Shown in pieces: positions 8,333 to 14,643 of a stretch of DNA of 39,683 nt (position 1 is the first letter of the stretch; each line of letters opens with the position of its first letter). The position numbers were made by a program, and so were the translations under genes. The notes under the pieces are model-generated. The model worked only from the letters and a program-made list of their open reading frames with translations, did no database searches and was not told the DNA's origin. Origin of the DNA: Limosilactobacillus ingluviei DSM 15946 (GTDB taxonomy: Bacteria > Bacillota > Bacilli > Lactobacillales > Lactobacillaceae); assembly GCF_001435775.1 (NCBI RefSeq), contig NZ_AZFK01000042.1, positions 1 through 39,683 of the forward strand, read 5' to 3'.

Positions 8333-8373
8333 AGTGATTGCTAATGGGGATGACCATTCAGCAATCGCTTTTT
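8333..8373 (+). terminator. Rho-independent terminator after wzx
   Basis: AGTGATTGCT-AATGG (8333-8347) pairs with CCATT-C-AGCAATCGCT (8354-8369) with one wobble and one bulge, followed by five Ts. This is a strong hairpin between wzx and the last glycosyltransferase. Confidence 0.85.
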
Positions 8374-8392
8374 GCTTTCAGAGGTTATTATT

Positions 8393-9391
8393 ATGGATGA
8401 AAAACTATCAATTATTATTCCCGCTCATAATTGCGAAGCAACATTAAGACAAGCTGTTGCAAGTATTTATGATGATTTGTCGACGGAGCAGGCTGCCATG
8501 ATACAAACGATCATTGTTGAAAATGGCTCCCAAGACCAAACCCCACAAGTAGCCCAACAAATTGCAAAAGTGTACCCCCAAGTGTGCCTGACTCACAGTC
8601 AGCCGGGGGTATCAAAAGCACGCAACCAAGGGCTAAAGGTAGCTACCGGTCAAGCACTTCTTTTTTTAGATGCTGATGATTATTTTAAGCCAGACATGGT
8701 AAAGCAAGTGTTGGAACATGAAGTAAAAGCAGACTTGTTGATCTACTCGTTTGAGTCAGGAAAGGCGTTAAAACGTTTATTTGATCAAGCTATCCTTTAT
8801 CAACAAGCTGATAAAGAGCAGCTAATCGCAACGATGCTTGAGAATCCAACCAATTATCTGACGGTTTGGGGGAAGGTATTTCGCCGCCAGTTGATTCTGG
8901 ATCATCAGTTGTTCTTTAATGAGGATTTGCGTTTTTCTGAGGACTCCTTATTTGTCTTGCAGTATCTCTTGGTGGCGCAAACTGCGCTAGGTTTACCAAC
9001 AGTCTTGTATCATTACAATCGAGCTGAAAATTCTGCCGTCCGTTCCTTTGACGAAGAAAAAGTAGCAGCTTACTTGCAGGCTTTAAAGGTAGTAAATAAA
9101 CTAATTCAGACCTCGTTGCCTGACGTTTTGCCAAGCTTTTACATTTATGGACTGATGCAAGTTAATTTAATCGGGGTTCACGGGATTTATGATGCAAAGA
9201 ATTCAGCTGCTGGAGCGGTGAAGAAGGCCCAGCTTAGAGCAGTTGTGCAAGATCCAATTGTGGCAAAGTGTTTGAGGCGAACCCCACTTACGCGGATGCG
9301 TACGCCAAAGTTTGCGGCGATTATTTTATTGAAATTGCATTGCTATGCCTTGGCAGGGAAGGTTTTTGCACTTCGTAGCCGGGCTAAATAA
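8393..9391 (+). CDS. GT2 family glycosyltransferase
   Basis: This 332-residue GT-A enzyme has LSIIIPAHNCE at its N-terminus, NGSQDQTP near residue 46, KARNQGLKVATG near 75, and the metal-binding LDADDYF near 96. It probably adds one sugar of the EPS repeat from a nucleotide-sugar donor in the cytoplasm. There is no clear membrane anchor. ATG 8393 follows AGAGG at 8380-8384; the upstream in-frame start at 8372 would lie inside the terminator T-run. It lies between two terminators and has no obvious promoter, so it may depend on read-through. Confidence 0.88.
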   Translation: MDEKLSIIIPAHNCEATLRQAVASIYDDLSTEQAAMIQTIIVENGSQDQTPQVAQQIAKVYPQVCLTHSQPGVSKARNQGLKVATGQALLFLDADDYFKPDMVKQVLEHEVKADLLIYSFESGKALKRLFDQAILYQQADKEQLIATMLENPTNYLTVWGKVFRRQLILDHQLFFNEDLRFSEDSLFVLQYLLVAQTALGLPTVLYHYNRAENSAVRSFDEEKVAAYLQALKVVNKLIQTSLPDVLPSFYIYGLMQVNLIGVHGIYDAKNSAAGAVKKAQLRAVVQDPIVAKCLRRTPLTRMRTPKFAAIILLKLHCYALAGKVFALRSRAK

Positions 9392-9403
9392 TGAATATGT
9401 AGC

Positions 9404-9433
9404 AACTCCCGCCAAATAGGCAGGGAGTTTTTT
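9404..9433 (+). terminator. Terminator of the EPS cluster
   Basis: AACTCCC-GCC (9404-9413) and GGC-A-GGGAGTT (9419-9429) form a GC-rich hairpin ending in six Ts. It closes the + strand cluster just before the convergent sigma-factor gene. Confidence 0.85.
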
Positions 9434-9443
9434 AGTTCACGCG

Positions 9444-10016
9444 TTATTCAGATTGTAAAGTTTCTAGTAGTTTAACAATTTGTTTGCGATGATAGCTAAC
9501 CGCTTGAGGAGTGATATTTAGCCGCTTAGCGAGTTCGTTGTTTGTTAAGCCGGAGTCTTTTAACAAGAGCCTTAAGAATTTACGTTGCATTGGTGCCGCT
9601 TGGGCTAAGGCTTGGTGAACTAATTGAATGGCAGCTTCCCGGGCTTCAAAGTCGTACTCGTAGCATAGATCCGGATGAGTTTGGCTGGGAGTGCTTGTTA
9701 GGGGCTGGTCCAGTTTGATGGCAGCTCGTTGGTAATCGCGATTGCCACGTTCAAAGTATTTACCGAGGCACCAGGATAAGCGTTGGTAGATGAAAGTGCT
9801 GCGTTTCATGGTCAAAACGGTTGCGCGCTGCTCAAAATCAATTAATGCCTGGGAGGCTGCCAGGTGGCATTCCTGAACTAAATCATCACGGTCGGGATGA
9901 CTCGGCTGGATATTTGCGCGCTTGAGAAAGCCGAAAATAAGGCCGGACAAGTTAGGGTCGGTATAGGTCGCCAAGAGTGCCTGATTAAATTGGCTGTTCG
10001 AGTGATTGAATTTCAT
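9444..10016 (-). CDS. SigH/ComX-like sigma-70 family RNA polymerase sigma factor
   Basis: The 190-residue protein shows sigma region 2 at about residues 40-100 (DDLVQECHLAASQALIDFE, then STFIYQRLSWCLGKYFERGNRDYQ) and a region 4 helix-turn-helix at about 145-187 (LTNNELAKRLNITPQAVSYHRKQIVKLL). Size and layout match the SigH/ComX-like factors of lactobacilli, which in Latilactobacillus sakei switch on DNA-uptake genes. The start has GGAG 8 bases upstream on the - strand. It diverges from a ComK-like gene, strengthening a competence link. A TATGAT-like -10 is visible on the - strand at about 10070 but is weak. Alternative: another stationary-phase or ECF-like regulator. Confidence 0.8.
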   Translation of the reverse strand: MKFNHSNSQFNQALLATYTDPNLSGLIFGFLKRANIQPSHPDRDDLVQECHLAASQALIDFEQRATVLTMKRSTFIYQRLSWCLGKYFERGNRDYQRAAIKLDQPLTSTPSQTHPDLCYEYDFEAREAAIQLVHQALAQAAPMQRKFLRLLLKDSGLTNNELAKRLNITPQAVSYHRKQIVKLLETLQSE

Positions 10017-10335
10017 AAAAAATCTCCGTTTCGTTTAGGCTTGTCTCGGCCGAAGACGAAAACATCATATAAAGATTTTTAAAAAGTTGAAAACGTTAAA
10101 TCATCCCTTAATCAATCTCAAAATGAGACGAAAAGGCGTTAACCTGGTCAATTTCGCTCTTGCCGACCAGCATAAATCATGGCTTTGATCCAGAATGGGC
10201 CATTTTTAATCTTCTTAAGTGGGGGGATTTTGCTTTTGTATCAAAAAGTTAATCACAAAAATAAAAATGAAATAAAATTATTCTAGCAGCGCTTAAAGAC
10301 TGATAATTGAGAGAAATGAGATTAAAATTTGGGTC
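10017..10335. other. Divergent control region between the sigma-factor and comK-like genes
   Basis: This AT-rich stretch has no gene. It holds TCTCA-aaa-TGAGA (10116-10128), CTGGTC (10144-10149) / GACCAG (10165-10170), and a terminator-like ATGGC (10179-10183) / GCCAT (10199-10203) followed by Ts. These could belong to the leader of the - strand gene or to a small RNA; nothing here proves either. Confidence 0.35.
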
Positions 10336-10365
10336 TTGAGAAAGCGTTTACCTTTGTGCTTTAAT
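10336..10365 (+). promoter_or_regulatory. Promoter of the comK-like gene
   Basis: TTGAGA (10336-10341) and TTTAAT (10360-10365) are separated by 18 bases, placing a start near 10372, about 40 bases before the ATG. The spacer holds a cre-like site and the predicted start falls on a 12-base palindrome. Confidence 0.6.
10339..10352 (+). promoter_or_regulatory. cre-like site (CcpA operator candidate)
   Basis: AGAAAGCGTTTACC matches the catabolite-responsive element consensus TGWAANCGNTNWCA at 12 of 14 positions; only the two outermost bases differ. It lies between the -35 and -10, where CcpA binding would be expected to repress. This is a sequence match only. Confidence 0.5.
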
Positions 10366-10371
10366 GGTTAA

Positions 10372-10383
10372 CGGAAATTTCCG
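10372..10383. promoter_or_regulatory. Perfect 12-base palindrome at the predicted transcription start
   Basis: CGGAAATTTCCG is perfectly self-complementary and sits just after the -10 of the comK-like gene, flanked by TTAAC-type half repeats. The position suits an operator for a dimeric regulator, whose identity is unknown. Confidence 0.4.
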
Positions 10384-10413
10384 AAATTTAACTTTAAACT
10401 GAGGAGGGCTTGC

Positions 10414-11124
10414 ATGAGCTTATCAGAGATCCAAAACTTAAAGACACTTCGCAAGCAAGAATGGCCAGTGACTTCATACCATCCCATTAGCTGGGACGAA
10501 ATTTTCTTTTTGACGGCGTACCGGGAAAAGCAGACGCTCTTAATGTTGACCAAGGGGGAAGGCTTGGTCGTTGATCGGCCATTAAAGTATGTAATAAATA
10601 AGTTCGCAGAAACGGCGCAGATTTGGGAGCTGGATACAAAGTGCTTTTACCAGCAATATAAGCACCGGCCAATTGCGTATGTCGCCGGGTTTCATGCCTT
10701 AGTGCCGAGTTGTGGTGCTAAAGACACTGATGTGGTGTATTACATGGCGCACTTTATGAAAGCGCATGAATACAATGGTAAGACCAAGGAAATGTTACTT
10801 TACTTTTGCGATGAAAAGCGCGGCACCCATTTTAAGTTGGGGCTCGATGTTGCGCGGGGGGCCTTTGAAGGGATTCTTAATTCGGTGGACAAATATGAAA
10901 GGCAACAACAATTGCGCCTTAAGCAGTTCGAAATGTGGCTAGGCCATAGTCAACAAATCAGCTGGCCGGAATTTAAGCAGCTCAACGCTGACTTTTTGGC
11001 AGCCGAAGATGAGTGGGGCTTGGCACTCCTAATGGATTTTTGTACACGGACCTACGGAGAGCCCCATCTAGAAGAGTGCCAAGCCTACATTAAGAAGTAT
11101 TTCCACCGGCCCTACCGGATCTAA
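10414..11124 (+). CDS. comK: ComK-like transcription factor
   Basis: The 236-residue protein aligns by eye with Bacillus ComK: GLVVDRPLKYVINKFA resembles its IVDRSCRFF segment, the KHRPIAYV stretch matches SHKPPIMV, and FHALVPSCGAKDTDVVYYMAH matches its FPTLSSTRPQCGWISHVH region, including a conserved Cys-Gly. ComK activates DNA-uptake genes in Bacillus and homologues occur in lactobacilli. The last 60 residues (from about 175) go beyond the ComK core and are not recognised. ATG 10414 is preceded by GAGGAGG. It diverges from the SigH-like gene and has its own promoter with a cre-like site. The function in this organism is inference. Confidence 0.65.
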   Translation: MSLSEIQNLKTLRKQEWPVTSYHPISWDEIFFLTAYREKQTLLMLTKGEGLVVDRPLKYVINKFAETAQIWELDTKCFYQQYKHRPIAYVAGFHALVPSCGAKDTDVVYYMAHFMKAHEYNGKTKEMLLYFCDEKRGTHFKLGLDVARGAFEGILNSVDKYERQQQLRLKQFEMWLGHSQQISWPEFKQLNADFLAAEDEWGLALLMDFCTRTYGEPHLEECQAYIKKYFHRPYRI

Positions 11125-11171
11125 GATTTTTGGGTGAATTCCGGAAAAGTCCCCGCAAGGCCCGTGATTTG

Positions 11172-11180
11172 TGTTACAAT
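11172..11180 (+). promoter_or_regulatory. Extended -10 of the first lipoprotein gene
   Basis: TGT-TACAAT is a good extended -10, 80 bases before the ATG; no convincing -35 is visible. A WalR-type box overlaps it. Confidence 0.5.
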
Positions 11181-11189
11181 AAAGTTACA
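11173..11189 (-). promoter_or_regulatory. WalR-type box overlapping the lipoprotein promoter
   Basis: On the - strand the sequence reads TGTAAC-TTTAT-TGTAAC, a full match to the WalR (YycF) consensus TGTWAH-N5-TGTWAH. It overlaps the extended -10, so binding would more likely repress than activate. WalRK governs wall-hydrolase genes in Firmicutes. Role here is inference. Confidence 0.5.
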
Positions 11190-11260
11190 AAGAAATGATA
11201 AAGATTACAGTAACTTTAACAGCATGGGAGAAATCATGAAGGGTAAGGAGGATGATGATC

Positions 11261-12025
11261 ATGCGGAAGGAATTCAAGCTATTATTCAGTACCGTTGCAA
11301 TGGCGGCATTATTAGCCGGTTGTGGTCAAGCGGCAACGACCAGCTCCAAGAAGGCGGCCAGTTCATCATCGCCGGCCCCGACCAGCCAAACAACCAAGAA
11401 GCACGCTGACCACACCGTAGCCAAAGCGGCAGAAGCGCCGACCGCGGTTGCGACAACCCCGGCGGCAACTACTACGCCAGCTGCACCAATGATGCTGAAG
11501 GCAGCTAGCCAAGCCCCGGCGACCTACACGCCCGTTACTAAGACGTTGACGGTTAACACCCCGGCGGCAACTAAGGTAGCGACGCAACAGACGGCCAACC
11601 AAGCGGTCCCAACGCCAACCAAGGCAACTACGACTTTGGCGGCGGACCAACTGACGCTGAACCAAAAGTTTGGCCTCTACACTTGGTACACCAGCAAGCA
11701 CGTAACCAACGAAGCGTTGCCAGTCACTGATCGCCCATTATCAGTAACGATCATGAACGAAAGCAGCGTCTTGGCCCCATTGCCAAACGGGACCAACAAT
11801 ACCTACTACCAGGTCTACGGCAGCACGGCGGACAATGGCGAGTGGGTTAACTACTACGCCCAAAGCAAGGATGTCGCTGGCAGCGACAAATCCGTCTACC
11901 TGTACAAGGGGAACCAGTGGAACCAATACCAGCTCAATGACATGGTAAACACGGCGAACCAAGAACAAGCAGGCGCTTATGTCAACCAAGTAGCGAACAA
12001 CGTGCAAGTTCACGACGAACGGTAA
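11261..12025 (+). CDS. Secreted lipoprotein with Ala/Thr/Pro-rich linker
   Basis: The 254-residue protein has a basic N-terminus, a hydrophobic stretch and the lipobox LLAGC (Cys at residue 21), so the mature form should be lipid-anchored outside the membrane. Residues 22-130 are a flexible Ala/Thr/Pro/Ser linker able to span the wall. The C-terminal 120 residues (LTLNQKFGLYTWYTSKHV onward) form a small domain with many Tyr, Trp and Asn that I do not recognise. ATG 11261 is chosen because AAGGAGG (11245-11251) is 9 bases before it; ATGs at 11252 and 11255 are too close. It precedes the M23 peptidase gene but has its own terminator. It might modulate wall hydrolases; this is only suggested by context. 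Confidence 0.75.
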   Translation: MRKEFKLLFSTVAMAALLAGCGQAATTSSKKAASSSSPAPTSQTTKKHADHTVAKAAEAPTAVATTPAATTTPAAPMMLKAASQAPATYTPVTKTLTVNTPAATKVATQQTANQAVPTPTKATTTLAADQLTLNQKFGLYTWYTSKHVTNEALPVTDRPLSVTIMNESSVLAPLPNGTNNTYYQVYGSTADNGEWVNYYAQSKDVAGSDKSVYLYKGNQWNQYQLNDMVNTANQEQAGAYVNQVANNVQVHDER

Positions 12026-12042
12026 GACCACGTTCCGTGGTC

Positions 12043-12081
12043 GCTCGTCAACCCTAGTAAAATGGGGCTGACGAGCTTTTT
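12043..12081 (+). terminator. Terminator after the lipoprotein gene
   Basis: GCTCGTCA (12043-12050) pairs with TGACGAGC (12069-12076), extended by ACCC/GGGG pairing inside, followed by TTTTTCTTTT. A smaller hairpin GACCACG/CGTGGTC (12026-12042) lies right before it. Confidence 0.88.
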
Positions 12082-12138
12082 CTTTTCCTGAAAAGTCATG
12101 AAAAGGGCAAACACAAATTAAACGCAAGGTTTCTTTCA

Positions 12139-12155
12139 TGTAACAATCATGTATC
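12139..12155 (+). promoter_or_regulatory. WalR-like box upstream of the M23 peptidase gene
   Basis: TGTAAC-AATCA-TGTATC matches TGTWAH-N5-TGTWAH at 11 of 12 defined positions. It is 16 bases upstream of the -35 of the promoter at 12171, a place suited to activation. The half-sites are part of a direct repeat of TCATGTA with an 11-base period. Confidence 0.45.
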
Positions 12156-12170
12156 ATCTTGGCCAGAGCG

Positions 12171-12199
12171 TTGATCGAAAAAACAATGAATGATAGAAT
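12171..12199 (+). promoter_or_regulatory. Promoter of the M23 peptidase gene
   Basis: TTGATC (12171-12176) and TAGAAT (12194-12199) are separated by 17 bases, giving a leader of about 75 bases. Confidence 0.6.
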
Positions 12200-12279
12200 T
12201 TACAAGGAACATTTAGAAAATCATAAATTTTTGAAACTATTAAAGATAAAAACCGAGTAATTAACGTAAGGAGAACGAC

Positions 12280-14550
12280 ATGGGTAAACCGAGTCAGGAT
12301 ATGAAATGTCACTTTAAGATGTACAAGAAAGGAAAGCTGTGGTTAGTCGCTGGGATTACGGCGGCCAGCCTCTTTGCCGGCGTGCACGGTGCAAAGGCCG
12401 ACACGACGACCCAAGCGGATCAAGCTGCTGACAAGGTCGCAACGACGACCGGTAACGCTAACAGCAGCGATGACCAAACGGTCCTCTCTGCGGCAACTGC
12501 CAGTGCTAACGTAGCCGTAGTGACGCCAGCGGTCAGTGCGTCCGCGCAAGTTAGCGCAGATCCAGCAGTGAGCGCCTCAGCGCAAGTGGCTTCGGCGAGC
12601 CAAGCGGTTAGTGCCGCTACGGCCCCAGCTAGCCAACAAGCAGCACCAGTTGCAATGTACAAGGCGGCTGTTGAAACGTCTGCCCAAGCTGCGGCTCAAT
12701 CCAACGCCGTAACTACGTCTGATGCAACGTCTGCTAACTCTTCTGCGGCTCCATCTACCAAGGAAGTTTACAGTGGTGGGCACTGGTACTTGCAAGATAC
12801 TGCGACGAACCAATACCTGAATGGCTGGCAAAGCTTATCTGGTAACCGGACGGTCTACTACGATACGACTTCTAACCAGATGCAATATGGCGAAAAAGAA
12901 ATTAACAACCAATGGTATTACTTCCGGACCGACAATGGGGATGTCGTCACTGGTTGGCAAAAATTAGCGGACGGTCGGAATGTCTACTATGACGTGAAGA
13001 AAGACGGTAATAAAGTTACTGGTCAAGGGATGCTTCACGGGATGCAAGAAGCTAACGGTACCTACTACTACTTCAATATCTGGAATGGTGACCGTGAACA
13101 AGGCTTTAAGACCAACAATGGTAAGACTTATTACTTTGCCCCAAGCATGACCAAAGGTGAAAAAAACATCAATGGTCATTGGTACGACTTTGATAATAAT
13201 GGGGTAATGCAGACTGGCTTTACGAAGTTAGCCGATGGTCGTTTGGACTACTACAACGCCCAAGGCCAAATGCAATATGGTGAACAAAAGATTAATGGGC
13301 AATGGTACTACTTCCGGACGGATAATGGTGACACTGCTCGTGGCTTTACGAAGTTAGCTGATGGTCGAACGGTTTATTACGATGTTGATGCTAACGGTAA
13401 GGGGCAAGGAATGCTCCATGGTGAAAACACCTTAGCCAATGGTAAGACTTACTTATTTGCTTCCAACAATGGTGACCTGCAAAAGGGTGCAATTTATACT
13501 AATGGTAAGTTACGTTACTTTGGCACGGATGGTGCGCTAGTTAAGAGCGGTAAAGTTGGATCCTTAGCTACTGATGCTAATGGGTACCTTAGTTTGGTTA
13601 ATGGCGAAAACCAAGTTACGGGTCACTGGTACTTGTATGATGCTAAGGCCGGGGCTTTGAAGACTGGTTGGCAAAAGCTTGTTGACGGTCGGACTGTCTA
13701 CTACAACCCGCAAACAGCCCAAATGACGCATGGCGAAAAGAATATTGGTGGTCATTGGTACTACTTTAGTACACAAAATGGTGATATGGCCAAAGATTTC
13801 ACCAAGTTAGCCGATGGTCGGACTGTTTACTACAACAATAATGGTCAAATGCAGTATGGTGAACAGAAGCTGAACGGTCACTGGTATTACTTTGCCACGA
13901 ACAATGGTGATATGGCCAAAGGTTTCACCAAGTTAGCCGATGGCCGAACCGTTTACTACAACAATAATGGTCAAATGCAATATGGCTGGCAAAAAATTAA
14001 TAACAAGCAGTACTACTTTGCCACGAACAATGGTGACATGTTTAAAGGTACACACACCATCGATGGCAAGACTTACACCTTTGACAACAACGGGGTTGAA
14101 GAAGCTTGGGGTTGGCCATTCCCATCCGTTGGGCAAGGTTACTTCTCTGGGGCACAACGCTTCGGGGTGAACGCCGGTGGCGAATTCCGGTTGAACGGCT
14201 TCCACGACGGGTTGGACTTTGGTTCCGTTGATCACCCAGGTTCCACGGTTCACGCTATTCACGCTGGGACGGTTAAGTCTGTCGGCTACACGGCCGGGTT
14301 AGACTGGTACGTTACGGTTGATACCGGTGAATACCTGGTGGTTTACCAAGAAGCCTTTAGTTCCCGGAACCAAATCGCGGTTAAGCCAGGACAACAAATC
14401 GGCTTAGGTGACACGATCGGTTACCGGAACACTTCCCACCTCCACATTGGGATTACCCGCCAAAAGAACTTCAACGTGGCCTTGGCTAACTCCTTTAACA
14501 ACAACGGGACTTGGCTGAACCCACTGGACATTATCTTAAACAACCGTTAA
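12280..14550 (+). CDS. KxYKxGKxW surface protein: glucan-binding-type repeats plus M23 peptidase
   Basis: The 756-residue secreted protein has a KxYKxGKxW-type signal peptide (KMYKKGKLW near residue 12; cleavage near 40), an Ala/Ser/Thr/Val linker to about 165, about 440 residues of YG-type wall/glucan-binding repeats (motifs GHWYYF, TKLADGRTVYY), and a C-terminal LytM/M23 domain from about 630. The metalloprotease ligands are visible: H642 and D646 in HDGLD, then H720 and H722 in HLH. It should cut peptide cross-links of peptidoglycan. The repeats at residues 166-390 are collinear with those of the amidase at 34041. ATG 12280 has TAAGGAG 6 bases upstream. It has its own promoter with a WalR-like box, and may be co-transcribed with the GH25 gene. 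Confidence 0.9.
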   Translation: MGKPSQDMKCHFKMYKKGKLWLVAGITAASLFAGVHGAKADTTTQADQAADKVATTTGNANSSDDQTVLSAATASANVAVVTPAVSASAQVSADPAVSASAQVASASQAVSAATAPASQQAAPVAMYKAAVETSAQAAAQSNAVTTSDATSANSSAAPSTKEVYSGGHWYLQDTATNQYLNGWQSLSGNRTVYYDTTSNQMQYGEKEINNQWYYFRTDNGDVVTGWQKLADGRNVYYDVKKDGNKVTGQGMLHGMQEANGTYYYFNIWNGDREQGFKTNNGKTYYFAPSMTKGEKNINGHWYDFDNNGVMQTGFTKLADGRLDYYNAQGQMQYGEQKINGQWYYFRTDNGDTARGFTKLADGRTVYYDVDANGKGQGMLHGENTLANGKTYLFASNNGDLQKGAIYTNGKLRYFGTDGALVKSGKVGSLATDANGYLSLVNGENQVTGHWYLYDAKAGALKTGWQKLVDGRTVYYNPQTAQMTHGEKNIGGHWYYFSTQNGDMAKDFTKLADGRTVYYNNNGQMQYGEQKLNGHWYYFATNNGDMAKGFTKLADGRTVYYNNNGQMQYGWQKINNKQYYFATNNGDMFKGTHTIDGKTYTFDNNGVEEAWGWPFPSVGQGYFSGAQRFGVNAGGEFRLNGFHDGLDFGSVDHPGSTVHAIHAGTVKSVGYTAGLDWYVTVDTGEYLVVYQEAFSSRNQIAVKPGQQIGLGDTIGYRNTSHLHIGITRQKNFNVALANSFNNNGTWLNPLDIILNNR
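13666..14046 (+). repeat. Tandem 126-base YG repeats inside the M23 gene
   Basis: Three consecutive units of about 42 residues (FTKLADGRTVYY...GHWYYF...NNGDM) occur here. Units starting at 13795 and 13921 are exactly 126 bases apart and almost identical in DNA, so they are recent duplications prone to slippage or recombination. Confidence 0.8.
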
Positions 14551-14580
14551 GATAGTTAAGTTGAATAAGTAATCAAAAGA

Positions 14581-14609
14581 GTACCGGCAACTTTGTCGGT
14601 ACCCTTTTT
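14581..14609 (+). terminator. Terminator between the M23 and GH25 genes
   Basis: GTACCGGCA pairs with TGTCGGTAC (9 pairs, one wobble) around a 4-base loop, then CC and five Ts. No promoter is visible between it and the GH25 gene, so some read-through is likely. Confidence 0.8.
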
Positions 14610-14643
14610 GTAAGGACGCTAAATTCGAAGAAAGGATTTCATT

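Noticed and set aside
10017-10413. ComK K-box (AAAA-N5-TTTT pairs) upstream of the comK-like gene
   Set aside because: The only near match, around 10017-10030, is imperfect, single, and lies in the leader of the sigma-factor gene.
12775-14100. Repeats considered as a CRISPR array or tandem non-coding satellite
   Set aside because: Units are codon-multiples in frame, encode YG-type binding motifs, and have no unique spacers of constant length.
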